A DNA stretch of 45,139 nt. Origin: SFLA01 sp045595785 (GTDB lineage Bacteria; Bacillota; Clostridia; Oscillospirales; CAG-382). This document shows positions 42,223-45,139 of this stretch, piece by piece (position 1 is the stretch's first letter; every line of letters starts with the position of its first letter). Made by a program: the position numbers and the translations under genes. The stretch covers positions 1 through 45,139 of the forward strand of contig JAZOBE010000010.1 of NCBI GenBank assembly GCA_045595785.1, read 5' to 3'. The notes under the pieces are model-generated. The model searched no databases. It was not told the DNA's origin and worked only from the letters and a program-made list of their open reading frames with translations.

Positions 42223-42251
42223 TTGAAAATTGTACATTTGTGTGGTAAAAT
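42223..42251 (+). promoter_or_regulatory. Promoter of the DHHW lipoprotein gene
   Basis: TTGAAA (42223-42228), 17-base spacer, TAAAAT (42246-42251). It begins nine bases after the M50 protease stop. Confidence 0.65.
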
Positions 42252-42280
42252 ATACAAAGCACCTTGAAAGGACAATAAAA

Positions 42281-43720
42281 ATGAAAAAACGTTTAATATT
42301 TTTAATGCTCGCTTTAGCTTTGTTGCTTACTGCTTGTGGAGGAAATAATAATTCCGATGCTTCTGTAAACGATACACCATCTGACGTTGTAAGCGAAGAT
42401 GTTCCCGAAAAAGAGAACGATACTTCGAAAGAAGAGAATTCAAAGAACGAAGCATCTGCGGCGCCTGAGGTATCATTGCCCGGTTACGTTGCTGATGCAC
42501 CTGACGTTCCCGACGTGCCTGACGAATCTGTGGATGTTGACAGTATTCTCGAGGATGAGTGCAGAGTAACCGTTAAGTACGCCAGTCTTTGTGAAAAGCC
42601 CTTTGCGGTAGTTATTGGTCAGTGTGATATTGGCGCTACAGTTACCTTAAAGTGCGGGAAGGAGGAATACACCTCTGAAAGCTGGTACGGCTGGTATTCA
42701 GTCCGCTTCATGTGTGCAGGCAGCTCTGCTGACGTTGTTATCACACAGAGCATTAATGGTACTCAGGTAGGTGCGGCTCTGGAGACTAAGGTTACTCCCA
42801 AGAATGCAGGTACCTCCGAGGGTGTTGTTGCAGGCGGTAACTTCCAGTTCTTCTATCAGAAGTGTCTGCGTGATTTCCAGCACAAAAATCTTTACAACGA
42901 AGGTGTTCTTAACTCTCTTAAGACAAGAGTTGAGGGACGTCTTGCCAATATTGAAAAGCAAAAGCTTGGCACAGAAATAATATATATGGTCGTTCCCGCG
43001 GCGATGACAGTTTATCCCGAGCTTGTTCCCGAGGACTATAAGCAGGGCACGGGCGACAGCCGTATGGATCAGGTGCTTAACACCTTGACGGATGCAGGCG
43101 CTACCGTTATTGATCTCCGTCCTGTATTTGAGGAACACAAGAACGACGAAATGCCGCTGTATTTTAAGTGTGACAGCCATTGGACCGATTACGGCGCATT
43201 TATCGCATATACCGAACTGTTTAATTATATCGCAAATGAATTTCCCGATGCGGCACCTCTTTCTTTTGAGGAGTTCAATTGGTTTGGCGGTTATTATAAG
43301 ACCGGCGATATGCCTGTTTATCTTAATATGATAAAAGGCAGTATTTATGAAAGCGGAAAGATCGTAAATGAAGACGTTCTCGAATACGGATGGTATCGTA
43401 CTTTTGCAGACGGAACCCCCGTTTCTGATAAGATCACCAAGGTGCCCCGTTACCGTGCAGACGTTCAGATGGTATACAGCAACAACGTTACATGGGCTAA
43501 CACCATAAGAACCAAGCGTGATAATCTTCCCACCTGTATCGTCCTGCGTGATTCGTTTGGTACACAGATGTATGATATAATCGCAGAGCGCATGAATAAG
43601 ACCGTATACAAAGCAATGTGGGATACCGGTTATCCCGGCGCTGAGGTTGTTACCAACAAGGCTGATTACGTAATATACATACTTGCCGAGTGGAATCTGG
43701 ATTCTGTAGTTTATAACTAA
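42281..43720 (+). CDS. DHHW/AlgX-like lipoprotein
   Basis: About 479 residues. The signal peptide ends in lipobox LTAC, with Cys19 lipidated. An acidic, low-complexity linker (about 22-95, with repeated D-V-P-D units) precedes a beta-rich segment. Residues about 185-475 resemble the SGNH-like DHHW/AlgX catalytic domain: YMVVPAAMTVYPE, YFKCDSHWTDYGAFIAYTEL carrying the Asp-x-His-Trp motif, and CIVLRDSFGTQMYD with the Ser. Relatives O-acetylate extracellular polysaccharides, usually with an MBOAT partner, which is not in this window. The ATG at 42281 has AAAGGA upstream; the 17 codons before it give no signal peptide. Confidence 0.82.
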   Translation: MKKRLIFLMLALALLLTACGGNNNSDASVNDTPSDVVSEDVPEKENDTSKEENSKNEASAAPEVSLPGYVADAPDVPDVPDESVDVDSILEDECRVTVKYASLCEKPFAVVIGQCDIGATVTLKCGKEEYTSESWYGWYSVRFMCAGSSADVVITQSINGTQVGAALETKVTPKNAGTSEGVVAGGNFQFFYQKCLRDFQHKNLYNEGVLNSLKTRVEGRLANIEKQKLGTEIIYMVVPAAMTVYPELVPEDYKQGTGDSRMDQVLNTLTDAGATVIDLRPVFEEHKNDEMPLYFKCDSHWTDYGAFIAYTELFNYIANEFPDAAPLSFEEFNWFGGYYKTGDMPVYLNMIKGSIYESGKIVNEDVLEYGWYRTFADGTPVSDKITKVPRYRADVQMVYSNNVTWANTIRTKRDNLPTCIVLRDSFGTQMYDIIAERMNKTVYKAMWDTGYPGAEVVTNKADYVIYILAEWNLDSVVYN

Positions 43721-43733
43721 ATCACTTCAAAAT

Positions 43734-43760
43734 AAAAGGCTTGCATATCGCAAGCCTTTT
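43734..43760 (+). terminator. Terminator after the DHHW lipoprotein gene
   Basis: A perfect 11-base-pair stem (43734-43744 with 43750-43760) around ATATC, ending in CTTTTGTTG, lies 13 bases past the stop. Confidence 0.83.
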
Positions 43761-43773
43761 GTTGTTTAGGGAA

Positions 43774-43823
43774 TTGACATTTACAATTGAAATTGTTATA
43801 ATACGGGGACATTGAATTTTCAA
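43774..43823 (+). promoter_or_regulatory. Consensus promoter with palindromic operator candidates for the marR-like gene
   Basis: TTGACA (43774-43779), 17-base spacer, TATAAT (43797-43802). The spacer holds the palindrome ACAATTGAAATTGT (43783-43796). A second, TTGAATTTTCAA (43812-43823), lies just after the start point. Both are placed where a MarR repressor would block polymerase, so autoregulation is likely. Confidence 0.72.
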
Positions 43824-43846
43824 CAATGATCTGCATGGGGGAAAAC

Positions 43847-44299
43847 ATGGTAGAAAGATTTGAGCGGTTTTCTTTTGCTATAATGGAGATATTCCGTCAT
43901 TGGCATAAGATAACTGCAGATGAAATGGAAAAATACGGTCTTAAAGGTACTCATTCAATGTATCTTGCGGCACTGTATCGTGAAAAGGAAGGAATTACCG
44001 CGACCCGTCTTGGAGATATTTGCGGTAAAGACAAGGCAGACGTATCGCGTACTATATCCATAATGGAGCAAAAGGGGCTCGTTGTAAAAGAGGGAAGCGG
44101 TTCTAATCTGTACCGTGCAAAAATAACACTTACCGCGCAAGGACGGGCTGTGGCGGAGTTTGTCCGTAAGCGTGCTGCATTGGCGGTTGAGCACGCGAGT
44201 GAAGGCATTTCTGATGAAGATCGTGCCGCTATGTATAAAGCGCTGGATATTATAGTTGAAAATCTTTCCAAGCTTAGCAAAGACGGTTTACCGGAGTAG
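43847..44299 (+). CDS. MarR-family transcriptional regulator
   Basis: A 150-residue dimeric winged-helix regulator. The core is GITATRLGDICGKDKADVSRT (helix-turn-helix, split reading) followed by the wing ISIMEQKGLVVKEG, then RAKITLTAQGRAVAEFV and a C-terminal dimer helix (MYKALDIIVENLSKL). I chose the ATG at 43847, with GGGGGA five bases before it. It ends four bases before a lysoplasmalogenase-like gene, probably its target operon. The ligand is unknown. Palindromes in its promoter suggest self-repression. Confidence 0.9.
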   Translation: MVERFERFSFAIMEIFRHWHKITADEMEKYGLKGTHSMYLAALYREKEGITATRLGDICGKDKADVSRTISIMEQKGLVVKEGSGSNLYRAKITLTAQGRAVAEFVRKRAALAVEHASEGISDEDRAAMYKALDIIVENLSKLSKDGLPE

Positions 44300-44303
44300 T
44301 GTT

Positions 44304-44975
44304 ATGAAAAGAATTTTTGTTTTATTAAGTTTGCTTCTTTCGGCAGCTCTTGCGGTTATGTGTATTGTATACCATCAAAACGGCGGAACTTTGCTAAAAG
44401 GCGTATGCTCTGGCTTATTCACAACCGTTGGAGCGGTAAATCTTGTATACTGTGTGCTCAAAAAGAAAAAGCTGTTGTTTCCCGTTCTGGCGTTTTCGGG
44501 ATTGCTGCTTTGCACCGTAGGAGATATAGTACTGTTACAGAATTTCATACTTGGTGCTGCGCTTTTTGTTTGCGGACACGTTTTATACGTAATAGCATAC
44601 TGTATTCTCCGCAAGCCTTCTGCTTTTGATATTCCTTTCGTTTTAATTATAACTGCAGCTTCGGTGTGTGTCGTTACTCTGGTTCCTGTATTTAATTACG
44701 GATCAACGGTAATGGAGGCGGTGGCTGTCGTATATGCCGTTGTTATCTCCTTTATGCTTGGCAAAGCCATTTCCAACGTAACAAAATTGCCTTCCTCAAC
44801 GACTGTTACGGCGGCTGTAGGAAGCCTGCTGTTTTTCGTTTCTGATATCGCCCTTGCTTTTAATGTTTTCGGAGGAACGCCTACCTGGGCGGATCCCCTC
44901 TGTCTGGTAACTTATTTCCCGGGACAGCTTTTGATAGCGTGGTCGATATTCGCATACGCAAGCACTGAACAATAG
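44304..44975 (+). CDS. YhhN/TMEM86-family membrane protein (lysoplasmalogenase-like)
   Basis: About 223 residues with seven or eight transmembrane helices. The YhhN pattern is visible: LLCTVGDIVLL with the conserved Asp, FVCGHVLYVIAYC, and late SLLFFVSDIALAFNVF and YFPGQLLIAWSIF. Characterised members cleave the vinyl ether bond of lysoplasmalogens; plasmalogens are common in anaerobic Clostridia. Residues of the two Asp-containing motifs are kept. The ATG at 44304 has GGAG seven bases upstream. It is cotranscribed with the MarR gene. No clear terminator was seen before the IS end. Confidence 0.83.
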   Translation: MKRIFVLLSLLLSAALAVMCIVYHQNGGTLLKGVCSGLFTTVGAVNLVYCVLKKKKLLFPVLAFSGLLLCTVGDIVLLQNFILGAALFVCGHVLYVIAYCILRKPSAFDIPFVLIITAASVCVVTLVPVFNYGSTVMEAVAVVYAVVISFMLGKAISNVTKLPSSTTVTAAVGSLLFFVSDIALAFNVFGGTPTWADPLCLVTYFPGQLLIAWSIFAYASTEQ

Positions 44976-44999
44976 CAGTATTAATCATATAATCACACA

Positions 45000-45139
45000 A
45001 GATGAATTGTCAAACTAAGTGCAACACTTTTTGAGAAAAAAATCAAACAAATCAACTGGTTTTTGAAAATTGAGAACCTTTTTAGGCCTGGCGTTGATCA
45101 ACGCCAGGTTCTTTTTTAGTGTTGTTGGGCTTACACGAG
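45000..45139 (-). mobile_element. IS30-family insertion sequence, 3' end (partial)
   Basis: The right edge reads on the minus strand as the end of an IS30-type transposase gene. The sequence around its stop, GTGTTGCACTTAGTTTGACA (complement of 45009-45028), looks like an IS30 terminal inverted repeat. The outer boundary is estimated at about 45000; the other end and any target duplication are outside the window. Confidence 0.6.
45015..45139 (-). CDS. IS30-family transposase, C-terminal fragment at window edge
   Basis: An open frame of 40 codons entering from the right edge and stopping at TAG (complement of 45015-45017). The peptide includes LALINARPKKVLNFQKPVDL, which fits the IS30 transposase ending (pattern N-x-R-P-R-K-x-L-x-F/W/Y-x-x-P-x-E/D) that follows the last acidic residue of the DDE domain. 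It ends LKKCCT. A 22-base perfect palindrome (45087-45108) lies inside this coding stretch. The catalytic residues are beyond the window, so activity cannot be judged. Confidence 0.7.
   Translation of the reverse strand, partial: RVSPTTLKKNLALINARPKKVLNFQKPVDLFDFFLKKCCT

Noticed and set aside
1..45139. CRISPR array, tRNA, rRNA or prophage
   Set aside because: No regularly spaced repeats, cloverleaf-like sequences or phage structural genes were seen; intergenic gaps are all under 300 bases.

Overview
The window reads as a chromosomal stretch of an anaerobic, endospore-forming Firmicute of class Clostridia. Evidence for this is SpoIIP, SpoIIGA, pro-sigma-E, a SpoIVFB-like protease, WhiA, consensus sigma-A promoters, strong AGGAGG-type ribosome binding sites and moderate base composition. 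A gut Oscillospiraceae-type bacterium would fit the glucuronate operon and the secreted serpin, but that placement is inference. Gene density is high. No stretch over 300 bases lacks a gene, and I saw no tRNA, rRNA, CRISPR array or riboswitch.

Layout. 1-110: start of a P-loop ATPase cut by the edge. 287-3821 (minus): uxuA-uxuB-eda-kdgK, taking D-fructuronate through D-mannonate, KDG and KDPG to pyruvate and glyceraldehyde-3-phosphate. 3994-7180 (minus): a run of GNAT, DUF1349, isoprenylcysteine-methyltransferase-like, SAM methyltransferase and YjbR-MGMT fusion genes. 7266-9402 (minus): CoA-disulfide reductase/rhodanese plus Bcp peroxiredoxin. 9619-11154 (plus): a sigma factor with a very long C-terminal extension. 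11311-13261 (plus): a compact cassette of a HypA lacking its zinc ribbon, a cysteine-rich Fe-S protein and a complete HypB. 13303-15782: two divergent XRE regulators with similar architecture, followed by an anchored alpha/beta hydrolase. 16903-18165 (minus): a PlsC-type acyltransferase with a zinc ribbon. 18290-19366 (plus): SpoIIP.

19417-27174 (minus): murB-whiA-dnaE-pbp1A, linking wall synthesis, replication and a strikingly short WhiA. 27350-28183: a cell-surface protein. 28257-29963 (minus): a lipoprotein serpin with an extra C-terminal region. 30088-31131 (minus): a Gfo/Idh/MocA oxidoreductase. 31224-32081 (minus): an orphan Noc/ParB-like protein. 32164-38802 (minus): the canonical rimP-nusA-rnpM-ylxQ-infB-rbfA-nrnA-truB translation/transcription operon. 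38973-41353 (minus): spoIIGA-sigE followed by an NYN-domain gene with its own perfect consensus promoter. Divergent from these at 41450-42214 are a previously uncalled 57-residue membrane protein and a short SpoIVFB-like M50 protease. 42281-43720: a DHHW-type lipoprotein. 43847-44975: a MarR regulator with a lysoplasmalogenase-like membrane protein. The right edge (about 45000-45139) holds the 3' end of an IS30-family transposase on the minus strand.

Best candidates for something undescribed are the zinc-less HypA/Fe-S/HypB cassette with no nickel enzyme nearby, the one-component sigma factor, the small membrane protein coupled to the SpoIVFB-like protease, and the shortened WhiA. Functions are assigned from recognised motifs read by eye; no database search was run.
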